Shown here piece by piece: positions 33,639 through 41,549 of a DNA stretch of 64,000 nt. The notes below the pieces were generated by a model. It searched no databases and was not told where the DNA came from. It saw nothing but the letters and a program-made list of their open reading frames with translations. Origin of the DNA: an uncultured Clostridia bacterium (lineage in GTDB: Bacteria > Bacillota > Clostridia > UBA1381); assembly GCA_944393255.1 (NCBI GenBank), contig CALXZP010000012.1, positions 61,585 to 125,584 of the forward strand. The letters are read 5' to 3'. The stretch's first letter is position 1; each line of letters begins with the position of its first letter. Position numbers and translations under genes: made by a program.

Positions 33639-34139
33639 TCAATATAAAAGCTTATTAACTATACCGAAGCTTACTATCGACATTATAAAGCTTGCGATCA
33701 ATACGCCTATAAATATAAAGAACAAGCTCTTTGTCGGCTTGAGACTGAACAGAACCGACAGCAGCGCTCCGGTCCATGCTCCCGTTCCGGGCAGCGGTAT
33801 CGCAACAAACAGGCACAGTCCCCAGACCCCGTATTTTTCGATCTGGTCTGAATGCTTCATCGCCTTGCGTTCGCAGAACTGAGGTATCTTCCGCAGATGC
33901 TTGAACTTCTTCATCCAGTTGAATATCGCCTTTATGAACAGGAGTATAAAAGGTATGGGCGCCATGTTCCCGAGCACCGACAAGATCATACTCGGCAGCC
34001 AGTTCATATCCATTATCCCCGCAGCCAGAAGCGACCCTCTCAGCTCCAGCAGCGGTATCATAGATATAAGCAAAACGATTAACTCCTTTGGTATGACCGA
34101 ATCAAGCGACGCGACCATTGACTGAACTATTGAATCCAT
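33639..34139 (-). CDS. Small multi-drug export family membrane protein (COG2426)
   Basis: The 166-residue protein has about four hydrophobic segments (roughly 20-38, 50-72, 106-128, 138-160) with LELRGSLLAAG and AIPLPGTGAWTGAL, the motifs of the Sm_multidrug_ex family. The name is historical; the transported substrate is not established. The ATG at 34139 has AGGAGGT 4-5 nt upstream. It is monocistronic with a strong terminator. Confidence 0.85.
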   Translation of the reverse strand: MDSIVQSMVASLDSVIPKELIVLLISMIPLLELRGSLLAAGIMDMNWLPSMILSVLGNMAPIPFILLFIKAIFNWMKKFKHLRKIPQFCERKAMKHSDQIEKYGVWGLCLFVAIPLPGTGAWTGALLSVLFSLKPTKSLFFIFIGVLIASFIMSIVSFGIVNKLLY

Positions 34140-34316
34140 TTCTACCTCCTGCTGATATATCACACGATTTAATACTTAATAAAACGGCCGTCTATGACCG
34201 TCTTAGATATTTTATCATATACGACTCGGGTTTTCAACCCGAAAAACAAATTTGATCGTAAAAAATTACGGCCGCATACAGGTTTATGATAGTCAAAACC
34301 CACAATGGACTCACAT

Positions 34317-35222
34317 TTATTTATCCCTCTTTTCGCTTACGATGAATGTTACCGCATTATGAAGCACCTCAAATTCCGCCCTGCCGGTCTCGCCCCCGAA
34401 CTCGCCGTCAAGCGTCCAGCTGACAGGCTTTTCCGTTTCTATCACCGCCCCGGAAGCGCTTATCACGTGGACTCCGCCGGAATCGCGCTCGCCGTTTTTT
34501 ATCTCGCTTATCACCGCCGCAAGATCCGTCAATTTTGTACTCTTCGGTATAACCACTATCTCAAACAGTCCGTCGCTCATATCGACATTGTAGAAATCGC
34601 CGAACCCAAATCCGGCAACGCTTGCTGAATTCATGATGAGACAAATAAGCGCTTCTTCCTCAAGCGCACCGCCCTCGGCGGTGGTTATCCTGACCTCCTC
34701 GGCCTCGATGCGCGAAAGGCTCTTTATCCCTTCCATGAAATATGCAGCCGTACCAAAAACATTTTTTGTCGCCTGGGGCGTTCCGTAAGATACATCGGTA
34801 AATGCGCCGAATCCTGCCACATATATGAATATGCGTCCGTTCAGCCTGCCTATATCATAGCTTTTTCTTGCTCCGCTTACGGCCAGAGACGCCGCCTCGG
34901 TCATATCGCGCGGTATCCCGTTTCCGTTCGCAAAATCGTTCATCGTCCCTGCCGGGATATACCCGATAGGTATCCGTTTATCCTCCGGTATCTCCAGCAT
35001 CCCGGCTACCGCCTCGTTGAGCGTACCGTCTCCGCCGGATACTACCGCAAGCTCATACCCGGCAGCAAGCCGCGCAACCGTCTTTCTGCAATCCTCTGCA
35101 TCCTGCGTCGGATGCACGGTGACGTCATACCCCGCTCCGGTGAAAATATCGAGTATATCGCACAGCGAGCCTTTTATCCTTCCCTTTCCCGATCTTGGAT
35201 TATATATAAACAAAAGCTTCAT
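34317..35222 (-). CDS. Diacylglycerol/lipid kinase family protein
   Basis: This 301-residue protein belongs to the DagK/YegS lipid kinase family. It has the start LFIYNPRSGKG, the ATP-binding loop SGGDGTLNEA, and GYIPAGTMNDFAN, with a beta-rich C-terminal domain ending in the expected VSWTLDGEFGG. It probably phosphorylates diacylglycerol at the membrane surface, returning it to phosphatidic acid. Whether it is the essential DgkB or a paralogue cannot be decided. Confidence 0.9.
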   Translation of the reverse strand: MKLLFIYNPRSGKGRIKGSLCDILDIFTGAGYDVTVHPTQDAEDCRKTVARLAAGYELAVVSGGDGTLNEAVAGMLEIPEDKRIPIGYIPAGTMNDFANGNGIPRDMTEAASLAVSGARKSYDIGRLNGRIFIYVAGFGAFTDVSYGTPQATKNVFGTAAYFMEGIKSLSRIEAEEVRITTAEGGALEEEALICLIMNSASVAGFGFGDFYNVDMSDGLFEIVVIPKSTKLTDLAAVISEIKNGERDSGGVHVISASGAVIETEKPVSWTLDGEFGGETGRAEFEVLHNAVTFIVSEKRDK

Positions 35223-35391
35223 TAAACGACCGCCTCCCTGTCAAGCCCCCGGCGATACCGCACTGCTGTCCGTTCAGAAAAATCAATGCAGCCCGGGCTG
35301 TAGCATGTGTCTTTGCAATAGTTTCATTTTCCCCGTTAGTTATATTATAGTAAATTTTTTTTAAATGTCAACATGCTTATCAAAATTTCTA

Positions 35392-35420
35392 TTGAAAAAA
35401 TCAAATATATATGATAGAAT
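35392..35420 (+). promoter_or_regulatory. Sigma-A promoter of ruvX
   Basis: TTGAAA (35392-35397), 17 nt, TAGAAT (35415-35420). The gene starts 32 nt later. The rest of 35223-35391 shows no feature. Confidence 0.75.
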
Positions 35421-35452
35421 AAGTGCAGTGATACGTGAAATGAGGTACTTCT

Positions 35453-35863
35453 ATGAGAATACTTGGGATAGACTACGGCGACGCGCGCGTAGGCATTGCG
35501 GTCAGCGATCCGCTCGGTCTTACGGCGCAGGGCGTCAAAACAGTGAAAAACAGCGGCAAAAAAAAACTGCTCGAAGCGTTAAGGGAAATAATCGATGAAT
35601 ACTCCCCCGAGGTCATAGTTATAGGACTGCCCAAAAATATGGACGGCAGCGAGGGCTTCAGAGCGGAAGCCACGCATAAATTTGTCCGGCAGCTCAAAGA
35701 GATCTACAGCGGCAGGATAGAATTGACGGATGAACGACTTACGACTATGGGAGCGTCGCGGTATCTGAATACCACGAACACACGCGGTCAAAAGCGCAAA
35801 GCCGTTATCGACACCGTTTCTGCATGTCTCATCCTTGAGAGCTATCTTTCAAAAAATTCATAA
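35453..35863 (+). CDS. ruvX: RuvX/YqgF pre-16S rRNA nuclease
   Basis: The 136-residue RNase H-fold protein has LGIDYGDARVGIAVSD at the start, VIGLPKNMDG, and DERLTTMGA, the three acidic motifs of YqgF. The family trims the 5' end of 16S rRNA precursor. It is followed by a DUF1292 gene, as in Bacillus (yrrK-yrzB). Confidence 0.95.
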   Translation: MRILGIDYGDARVGIAVSDPLGLTAQGVKTVKNSGKKKLLEALREIIDEYSPEVIVIGLPKNMDGSEGFRAEATHKFVRQLKEIYSGRIELTDERLTTMGASRYLNTTNTRGQKRKAVIDTVSACLILESYLSKNS

Positions 35864-35869
35864 AAAGCA

Positions 35870-35898
35870 TTGACATTTACAGATAAATATATTACAAT
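35870..35898 (+). promoter_or_regulatory. Sigma-A promoter of the DUF1292 gene
   Basis: TTGACA (35870-35875), 17 nt, TACAAT (35893-35898), starting 7 nt after the ruvX stop codon. Confidence 0.8.
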
Positions 35899-35918
35899 AT
35901 GATCAGAGGGATAAAAAA

Positions 35919-35984
35919 ATGCCCGCAGTTGAATATTTGATCCGCAACATACATCCCTGCTTTTGCGGGCAGAAAGGCATGTAA
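35919..35984 (+). CDS. Putative 21-residue leader peptide before the DUF1292 gene
   Basis: The ATG at 35919 follows AGAGGG by 8 nt and opens 21 codons (MPAVEYLIRN ... CFCGQKGM) ending at TAA 35984, 6 nt before the DUF1292 start. Its first codons (TGCCCGCA) can pair with TGCGGGCA near 35963-35970, so ribosome position could decide access to the weak downstream site AGAAAGG. The leader is real only if translated; the predicted transcript start is very close to its binding site. Confidence 0.4.
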   Translation: MPAVEYLIRNIHPCFCGQKGM

Positions 35985-35990
35985 CATACT

Positions 35991-36272
35991 ATGGAAAATA
36001 ATATCATTATACTTGAAGACGAAAACGGCGCAGAGATCGAATTTGAAACGCTTGATGTTTTTGAATTTGAAGATCATGTATTCTTCGCACTGGCAGAGGT
36101 GCTCCCGGAGGATGCCGAGGAAACCGAGGACGACGGCGTTCTTATCATGATGGTAGACGGCGATATAAACAGCGACGACGCCGAGCTGGTCATGGTTGAA
36201 GACGAGGATCTTTTAAAACGCGCATTTGACGAATTCGTCAGACGCGACGAAGAAGCATACGGCGAAGAATAA
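35991..36272 (+). CDS. DUF1292 family protein (YrzB-like)
   Basis: The 93-residue very acidic protein (many D/E runs, no Cys) matches the DUF1292 pattern: I.LEDENG.E.EFE.LD, an EFED.. segment, then hydrophobic strands and an acidic tail. Function is unknown in the family; a small beta-rich protein is expected. It sits next to ruvX as in other Bacillota. Its own ribosome binding site is weak, so translation may be coupled to the preceding leader. Confidence 0.85.
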   Translation: MENNIIILEDENGAEIEFETLDVFEFEDHVFFALAEVLPEDAEETEDDGVLIMMVDGDINSDDAELVMVEDEDLLKRAFDEFVRRDEEAYGEE

Positions 36273-36327
36273 AAGACAGACTTTACATGGGTAATGCTTT
36301 TGTAAAGAAAATGTAATGAAATTACTC

Positions 36328-36356
36328 TTGTATTTTATGTCGTATTGTGTTATAAT
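36328..36356 (+). promoter_or_regulatory. Sigma-A promoter of the 6S-like RNA
   Basis: TTGTAT (36328-36333), 17 nt, TATAAT (36351-36356). No coding start with a binding site follows, consistent with a non-coding transcript. Confidence 0.8.
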
Positions 36357-36362
36357 AAATAC

Positions 36363-36570
36363 AGTTAAAGAAGCCCTGGGGTTTCGCGTGAATTGGTCAT
36401 TTTTTTTACCAACACATCTTATAAGGGACGCTTGCTCCGAATGCAGCGCATATGCCTCCTTTCACCTTGTGTGAATGCCAGTGGACATGTAAAACAGACG
36501 GGAAGCGACCCACCTGCTTTAGCAGGTAGAAACTTTGACCTGTGATCACGGTTACTCCGGGGATCTTTTA
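36363..36570 (+). ncRNA. ssrS: Probable 6S RNA
   Basis: The transcript of about 200 nt folds end to end. AAAGA and CCCTGG (36366-36378) pair with CCGGGG and TCTTT (36557-36569), CGTGA (36386-36390) pairs with TCACG, leaving a large internal bubble. The arm holds apical hairpins (TTCAC/GTGAA near 36461-36476 and ACCTGC/GCAGGT near 36512-36527). The rod shape, length, GGGGTTTCGCG start and strong promoter are as in 6S RNA, which binds sigma-A RNA polymerase as a promoter mimic. I have no covariance score, and another structured RNA cannot be excluded. Confidence 0.6.
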
Positions 36571-36572
36571 AA

Positions 36573-36690
36573 TTGTCCGGACAGGACTTTAGCTCAACAA
36601 ACAAAAATAAAAATTAAAAACCAAGAATTTAACCGCTAAATTGCCGCTTATATACCGGCATACAGAGTCTGAAGCACCTGATCCGGACAA
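36573..36690 (+). other. Long-range stem downstream of the 6S-like RNA
   Basis: TTGTCCGGACAGG (36573-36585) pairs with CCTGATCCGGACAA (36677-36690), enclosing about 90 nt of A-rich sequence and one hairpin (TGCCG/CGGCA near 36641-36657). Downstream to 36801 there is a T-run at 36729-36735 after a weak GC stem, possibly a bidirectional terminator with rsmE. I cannot name this RNA. Confidence 0.4.
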
Positions 36691-36801
36691 AGATTAAACA
36701 CAGCGCGGCTGCTCGTTTTCAGTCACGCTTTTTTTGTGTCTGTAATCAAAAACCTCCTGCATAAAAATAATAGAAACATCCGTGCAGTGAATTTCTGTCT
36801 G

Positions 36802-37542
36802 TTATATCTCGTCCAATCCGTACATAGTCATGGCGAGTACCGCTTCCCCGGCCGTTTCCGTGCGCAGTATACGCCTGCCGAGAGTTATTGTTTTGACTCC
36901 CGCACCGCGCAGCTTTTCGTACTCTGCTATATCATATCCGCCCTCGGGGCCGATCATGAACGCCGCGGACTTTACCCCCTTCGCGCCCTCAAGCACCGAG
37001 CTGAGCCGCGCTTCACGCTCGCACTCATACGGCGCAAAGCACAGCTCCGCCCTCTGCATATCCTCAAGCGCTTCGTCGAAGGTCATTATTTCGCCTATAT
37101 CCGGAACTATACCGCGCCCGGACTGCTTTGCGGCCTCTCCGGCTATTTTTCTCCACCGCTCTAGCTTCCTGTTCTGCGCGGCCTCATTCTCCACCTTTAC
37201 GACGCACCGCGCCATCTTCACCGGAACTATGCGCGTTATGCCAAGCTCCGTGGTCTTTTGTATGATATAGTCCATCTTTGAGGCCTTCGGCAGTCCCTGA
37301 TACAGCGTCACCGCCGTTTTCGGCTCCGCGCCGCATACGCGGCTTTCCTTTATCCTGCATATTATCCCGTCTTCGCCGAACCTGTCTATGACGGCGTTGT
37401 AATCCGTCCCGCGCCCGTCGCACACAGTTATCTCATCGCCCTCCGACAGACGAAGCACCTTTTTTATGTGCCTTGCGTCCTCGCTCTCTATCCTTATTTC
37501 CGTTTCTGTTATATTTTCTCTTGCTGTAAAAAATTTAGGCAT
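36802..37542 (-). CDS. rsmE: 16S rRNA m3U1498 methyltransferase
   Basis: RsmE (246 residues) has an N-terminal PUA-like RNA-binding part (1-75, HIKKVLRLSEGDEI) and a SPOUT-class knotted methyltransferase with FMIGPEGGYD and TLGRRILRTETA at the cofactor knot. It methylates U1498 in the decoding centre of 16S rRNA. It starts a minus-strand group after the dipeptidase gene (12 nt). Confidence 0.95.
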   Translation of the reverse strand: MPKFFTARENITETEIRIESEDARHIKKVLRLSEGDEITVCDGRGTDYNAVIDRFGEDGIICRIKESRVCGAEPKTAVTLYQGLPKASKMDYIIQKTTELGITRIVPVKMARCVVKVENEAAQNRKLERWRKIAGEAAKQSGRGIVPDIGEIMTFDEALEDMQRAELCFAPYECEREARLSSVLEGAKGVKSAAFMIGPEGGYDIAEYEKLRGAGVKTITLGRRILRTETAGEAVLAMTMYGLDEI

Positions 37543-37554
37543 TTTTCTTTCCTC

Positions 37555-38415
37555 TCAAATATTAAATACTCTTTCAAAATTTCTGTGGCTTATTTTCTCT
37601 GTTATTTCCTCCGGTACGCCGCGCACCGAAAGCTCGTCAAACAGCTTGTATATATCGCGGCAGCCGCGTATATCGCGCGGAAGTCTGCCTTCGGTACCGT
37701 CGAGATCCGAACCAAGCCCTACCGCATTCTCGCCTCCAAGCTCCAGCCAGTGCATTATATGCTCCGCCGCATCGGACGCGGACGCAGCGCCGTCCTCAGC
37801 CAGAAACGGCGGAAAAAGATTTATCCCGGCGCATCCGCCTCTTTCACAGATCAGTCTGAACATTTCATCGGTAAGGTTGCGCCTGTGAGCGCATACAGCG
37901 CGTGAATTGGAATGTGTAGCCGCGACCGGACCTTCGGCGGCAGCTATAACATCGTAAAACGATCTGTCGTTCAGGTGTGAAACGTCCGCGACTATCCCGA
38001 GCCTGCCCATCCTGCGCAGCACTGCGCGGCCCAGCTCCGTCAGCCCGCACGTTTCATCATACGCGCCGCCGGCAAGCCGGTTTGAATGATTCCATGTCAG
38101 GGATATGCACCGCACTCCACGCGAGTACAGAATATCCACGTCCTCCTCTCCCCTTATCATATCGGCGCCCTCAACGCTCAGTATCGAACGGACGCCGCCG
38201 AGTTCAAGACTGTCAAATATCCCGGCAAGCATATCAAACCTATCCATTGCACACTCGCGGTACCTCGGCGCGATAAAGCATGCAAACACCTGAGTATACC
38301 CTCTGTACATCCCGGCGTCCGCCGCCGTAAAATCACAGCGCTCCTCCGAAGCTCCGTCCGCAATAAGAGACAGCGTATCGCAGTGCGCGTCAAAGACTCT
38401 GTATTTATCCTGCAT
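37555..38415 (-). CDS. Membrane-dipeptidase family (peptidase M19) protein
   Basis: The 286-residue protein has the renal-dipeptidase metal motifs: DAHCDT near residue 9, the bridging Glu in LSVEGAD, DVSHLNDRSF, ATHSNSRAV.AHRRNL, and GLGSDLDGTEG. These enzymes hydrolyse dipeptides, often with a D-residue, through a dinuclear zinc site. There is no signal peptide, so it is cytosolic despite the family name. It lies between yraN (11 nt) and rsmE. Confidence 0.92.
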   Translation of the reverse strand: MQDKYRVFDAHCDTLSLIADGASEERCDFTAADAGMYRGYTQVFACFIAPRYRECAMDRFDMLAGIFDSLELGGVRSILSVEGADMIRGEEDVDILYSRGVRCISLTWNHSNRLAGGAYDETCGLTELGRAVLRRMGRLGIVADVSHLNDRSFYDVIAAAEGPVAATHSNSRAVCAHRRNLTDEMFRLICERGGCAGINLFPPFLAEDGAASASDAAEHIMHWLELGGENAVGLGSDLDGTEGRLPRDIRGCRDIYKLFDELSVRGVPEEITEKISHRNFERVFNI

Positions 38416-38426
38416 ATATCCCCCTT

Positions 38427-38783
38427 TTAAAATGCGTCTTCAATATGGTTTATTTCCTTTACAAGAAACATCCCGTCCCGCTCTTCATAATACACCTCAA
38501 CGATATCAAAACGCATGTCGCAGCCGCTGTGTATTGGATACTCCGCCGCCGCACGGCGAACATGCGCCGCTTTCTTCCTGTCTACATATTCCGCCGCGGC
38601 TCCGTAACGGTCGTTTTTCCTTGTTTTGACCTCAACGAATACGATACATCCGTCCTTTTCCGCAACTATATCTATCTCTCCGCCGCGGCATGTAAAATTT
38701 CGGCTCCTTATCAAATAGCCCTTCGAGCCAAGATGATTTGCAGCCGCCGTTTCTCCTTCATTTCCTATGCTTCGCTTGCTCAT
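38427..38783 (-). CDS. YraN family endonuclease-like protein (UPF0102)
   Basis: The 118-residue protein has the PD-(D/E)XK-like YraN pattern: GNEGETAAANHL, NF.CRGGEIDIVAEK, VFVEVKTRK, and YPIHSGCDMRFDIVEVY. Biochemical role is not established in the family. The ATG at 38783 overlaps the rnhB stop (ATGA). The rnhB-yraN pair is widespread. Confidence 0.93.
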   Translation of the reverse strand: MSKRSIGNEGETAAANHLGSKGYLIRSRNFTCRGGEIDIVAEKDGCIVFVEVKTRKNDRYGAAAEYVDRKKAAHVRRAAAEYPIHSGCDMRFDIVEVYYEERDGMFLVKEINHIEDAF

Positions 38784-39412
38784 AATACATTTTTCAAAAA
38801 CGTTCTGCGGTGTATCCCGCACACGCCCAGCCTTTCTATAGCTTCATAATGCGCCTTTGTCCCGTAGCCCTTGTGTTTTTCAAAGCCATACCCCGGGAAC
38901 TTCCGCGCCGCTTCGCGCATATATCTGTCCCTTGTCACCTTCGCAAGCACAGACGCCGCCGCTATTGCCATGCTTTTAGAATCGCCCTTGACCACCGCTT
39001 CACCGGGAACCGTCAGCTCGGGCATCCTGTTCCCATCAACTATAACATAGTCCGGCTTGAGCCCCAGCTTCTCCACCGCGCCGCGCATCGCCTCCATAGT
39101 CGCCCGGAGTATGTTTATCTCATCAATACGTTCAGCTCCCGCCATGCATACAGCATATGCCAAAGCCTTATCCTTTATTACATCAAAAAGAGCTTCGCGC
39201 TTTTTCTCGCTCAGTTTTTTTGAATCGTTTATCCCGTCTATTTCCGCTCCCTCGGGCAATATTACCGCCGCTGCCACAACAGGCCCAGCCAGCGGGCCTC
39301 GCCCGGCCTCGTCCACCCCGGCGAGATACCCATTTGCCAATATCCCCTTGTCAAAATCCTTCATTGTCTGTATTCTTTCCGCTTCCGAAGCGGCATCTGA
39401 ACGTCCTACCAA
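38780..39412 (-). CDS. rnhB: Ribonuclease HII
   Basis: RNase HII (210 residues with the TTG start) removes ribonucleotides and RNA from RNA-DNA hybrids. The catalytic acids are in GVDEAGRGPLAGPV (Asp-Glu) and later in VDGN and GDSKS; AAASVLAKVTRD and HKGYGT are also conserved. The TTG at 39412 has AGGA 8 nt upstream and adds an N-terminal helix seen in many Bacillota homologues; the ATG at 39364 is the alternative. Confidence 0.95.
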   Translation of the reverse strand: MVGRSDAASEAERIQTMKDFDKGILANGYLAGVDEAGRGPLAGPVVAAAVILPEGAEIDGINDSKKLSEKKREALFDVIKDKALAYAVCMAGAERIDEINILRATMEAMRGAVEKLGLKPDYVIVDGNRMPELTVPGEAVVKGDSKSMAIAAASVLAKVTRDRYMREAARKFPGYGFEKHKGYGTKAHYEAIERLGVCGIHRRTFLKNVL

Positions 39413-39465
39413 GATATATCATCCTCTTTCGTTTAAATTTTTTTTAATTTTATTATTTAATAGTG

Positions 39466-39494
39466 TTGACAAATCATTCAATTTGTGTTATCAT
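39466..39494 (+). promoter_or_regulatory. Sigma-A promoter of tRNA-Gly
   Basis: TTGACA (39466-39471), 17 nt, TATCAT (39489-39494), 20 nt before the tRNA. Confidence 0.85.
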
Positions 39495-39514
39495 ATACAT
39501 GTTGCAAAATAAAT

Positions 39515-39589
39515 GCGGGAGTGGCTCAACGGTAGAGCGTCACCTTCCCAAGGTGAACGTTGCGAGTTCGAATCTCGTCTTCCGCTCCA
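39515..39589 (+). tRNA. tRNA-Gly (anticodon CCC), CCA encoded
   Basis: The acceptor arm GCGGGAG pairs with CTTCCGC (one G-U). The D-arm is GCTC...GAGC, the anticodon stem TCACC/GGTGA holds loop TTCCCAA (anticodon CCC), and the T-arm has GTTCGAATC. The 3' CCA is encoded. It is a single-gene unit with its own promoter and terminator. Confidence 0.97.
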
Positions 39590-39590
39590 C

Positions 39591-39620
39591 AAACACTTCG
39601 CTTCGGTGAAGTGTTTTTTT
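39591..39620 (+). terminator. Terminator of tRNA-Gly
   Basis: AACACTTC pairs with GAAGTGTT around a GCTTCGGT loop, followed by TTTTTT. Confidence 0.92.
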
Positions 39621-39681
39621 ATTTTCCCGCAGCCTATTTCGTGAGCCGCGTGCATTGTACCTCATATCCTGCCTGTCACTG

Positions 39682-40158
39682 TTAGGTTCCGTCTGCTTTT
39701 TGCTGTATATGCTCATATACCCTTACCGGTGCCTGACTGTCGTCAGCATCGGCCATGCACACGAATTTCCATCCGTATCGCTCGTAAAACGACGTATGAT
39801 CCGTGACAAGATAGAGCCTGCCGATACCTTTTTCATACATATCACTGCATACATGCTCCAGCAGCCTACCAGCTATACCCCTGCTCCTGTATTTCTCTTC
39901 AACAAACAAAGCACAGACATTCGGCGCAAGATCCTTTCGGCGGTGAAAATCATTTTCTATCACGCCCAGCCCTCCTATTATCTTATCATCCGCCAACGCC
40001 AGATACCACTGCGGGATAGCTTTCTTACCGATCAAGCATTCATCTATACTTTTAAGATATTCCTCCTCCGGCACACTCCATTTTTGATGAAACCATTTCG
40101 CCGCATAAGCTCTGCGCTCAGGCAGCTCACGTATACTTACGATCCTAAAATCCTTCAT
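39682..40158 (-). CDS. GNAT-family N-acetyltransferase
   Basis: The 158-residue protein carries the GNAT acetyl-CoA motif A (ALFVEEKYRSRGIAGRLLEHV) and a following YLVTDHTSFYERYGWKF strand-helix common in this fold. It also has a WHF/WS..EEYLKS N-terminal part. Substrate cannot be inferred. The ATG at 40158 has GGAGG 10 nt upstream. It follows fluC by 31 nt. Confidence 0.87.
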   Translation of the reverse strand: MKDFRIVSIRELPERRAYAAKWFHQKWSVPEEEYLKSIDECLIGKKAIPQWYLALADDKIIGGLGVIENDFHRRKDLAPNVCALFVEEKYRSRGIAGRLLEHVCSDMYEKGIGRLYLVTDHTSFYERYGWKFVCMADADDSQAPVRVYEHIQQKADGT

Positions 40159-40189
40159 ACCGTTCTTTCCTCCGTAAAATGTCATACCG

Positions 40190-40546
40190 TTATTCCGCAA
40201 TACGGCTTCCTGTCCACACTCCGGCTAAACATCCGATCAGGCTGAGAGCGGCGTAAAGGCCGGCGGAAGCATAGCTGCCGTTCCGAAACAGGGTATACGC
40301 TTCAAGCGAAAACGTAGAAAATGTAGTAAAACCTCCGCACAATCCTGTTTTTAAAAACAGCAACAGCTCCTGCGGAATATCCTTTTTCGCCGCTATGCCT
40401 GTTATGTATCCTATAAGCAAAGCCCCGGATATATTTGTCATCAAAGTAAGCAGCGGAAATCCCTGCCTGTACGGTATAAGGCTTACGGCATAACGAAGCA
40501 TGGAGCCGACGGCTCCGCCCAGTCCAACGGCTATAAAACCGCCCAT
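40190..40546 (-). CDS. fluC: Fluoride channel FluC/CrcB
   Basis: The 118-residue four-helix membrane protein carries GGAVGSMLRY, TN.SG, and GFTTFSTFSLE, the signature of the dual-topology Fluc fluoride channels that protect against F-. Only one copy is seen here, so a homodimer is likely. The ATG at 40546 has AGGGG 8 nt upstream; a GTG three codons before is rejected. I see no fluoride riboswitch in the 90 nt upstream. Confidence 0.95.
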   Translation of the reverse strand: MGGFIAVGLGGAVGSMLRYAVSLIPYRQGFPLLTLMTNISGALLIGYITGIAAKKDIPQELLLFLKTGLCGGFTTFSTFSLEAYTLFRNGSYASAGLYAALSLIGCLAGVWTGSRIAE

Positions 40547-40639
40547 TTTACACACCCCTTTCTTACTGATGCAGATCTGTGCTTTACGCTCACTGTTTTA
40601 TATTCTAACCGTTATGATTTCACACGTAGTATTCGCGCC

Positions 40640-41527
40640 CTAACCGCGCCGATCCGGTCTTATAAACGGCTTCTCGATCTTTTTATCTGTCAAAAGCCCA
40701 TACTTTTCAGGACGGCGGTAAGCGTTTCCGTGTACCTCCGTTTCCCTATAGGCACGCAGCTGTTCAATATCAAGACAAGCCATATATATCCCTTCTTTTT
40801 CTCCCGCCTGTAGGATACAAAAATCCCTCGATCCGGCTGTATCAGGAAGATACGCCACGCCGTCAAAAACGCTTGAGCCGCCGTTGCAGTCCGGTACCGT
40901 ATCCGGATAATTGCACGTAGCTATCGCAAGCATGTTTTCATACGCTCTGCCGCGCAGCTGCGCAAGCCTGTTTATATCCATCGGACAGGCGTTCGGAACA
41001 AGTATCAGCTCCGCTCCCTTCAGCATAAGTATCCTCGCGCTTTCGGGAAATTCTCTGTCATAGCATATCATGGCTCCCGTTTTTATATTTCCGCATGGTG
41101 TGTCCAGCTCCGCTACATAGAAATCATCACCCGGGGTAAGTTCCCGTTCCTCCCCAAAATCACAGGTATGCACCTTTGAATAGCAAAGCTTTCTTTCGCC
41201 GTGCCGGTCAAAAAGAATAAGTGTATTTCTCGGCTTCGGTGCATATTTCTCAAGAATAGTGATCCCTACAGCCATGTGCAGCTCTTTTGCAAGTTTTCCG
41301 AATTTTTCAACAAATACGCCGTCCTCCGATACCGCTTCCGCTTTCCATTCGGCAGCGGGACGGCTGTATATATCGTACCCGCTGCTCCACATTTCCGGAA
41401 ACAGTGCGATATCAGCGCCCATTTCCTTAGCTCTTACACAGTATTCGATACCCTTCTTAAGATTATCCTCCGGGCAGCCGCAGGGGCATATCTGTAGCAA
41501 AGCGATCTTAAGCAGCTCCATTTTCAA
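40640..41527 (-). CDS. Carbon-nitrogen hydrolase (nitrilase superfamily)
   Basis: This 295-residue protein has the complete nitrilase-fold triad: Glu in ALFPEMWSSGY, Lys in CYSKVHTCDF, Cys in GAMICYDREFPES. It hydrolyses amides, most likely small omega- or N-carbamoyl amides, in the cytosol; the substrate is not evident. Two in-frame ATGs (41527, 41521) are possible starts. It lies downstream of the SLH protein gene without a clear terminator. Confidence 0.92.
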   Translation of the reverse strand: MKMELLKIALLQICPCGCPEDNLKKGIEYCVRAKEMGADIALFPEMWSSGYDIYSRPAAEWKAEAVSEDGVFVEKFGKLAKELHMAVGITILEKYAPKPRNTLILFDRHGERKLCYSKVHTCDFGEERELTPGDDFYVAELDTPCGNIKTGAMICYDREFPESARILMLKGAELILVPNACPMDINRLAQLRGRAYENMLAIATCNYPDTVPDCNGGSSVFDGVAYLPDTAGSRDFCILQAGEKEGIYMACLDIEQLRAYRETEVHGNAYRRPEKYGLLTDKKIEKPFIRPDRRG

Positions 41528-41549
41528 TGTCCTCCTGTTATCTGTATGA

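Noticed and set aside
40547..40639. Fluoride riboswitch in front of fluC
   Set aside because: The short upstream region lacks the conserved core and pseudoknot sequence of the crcB motif.
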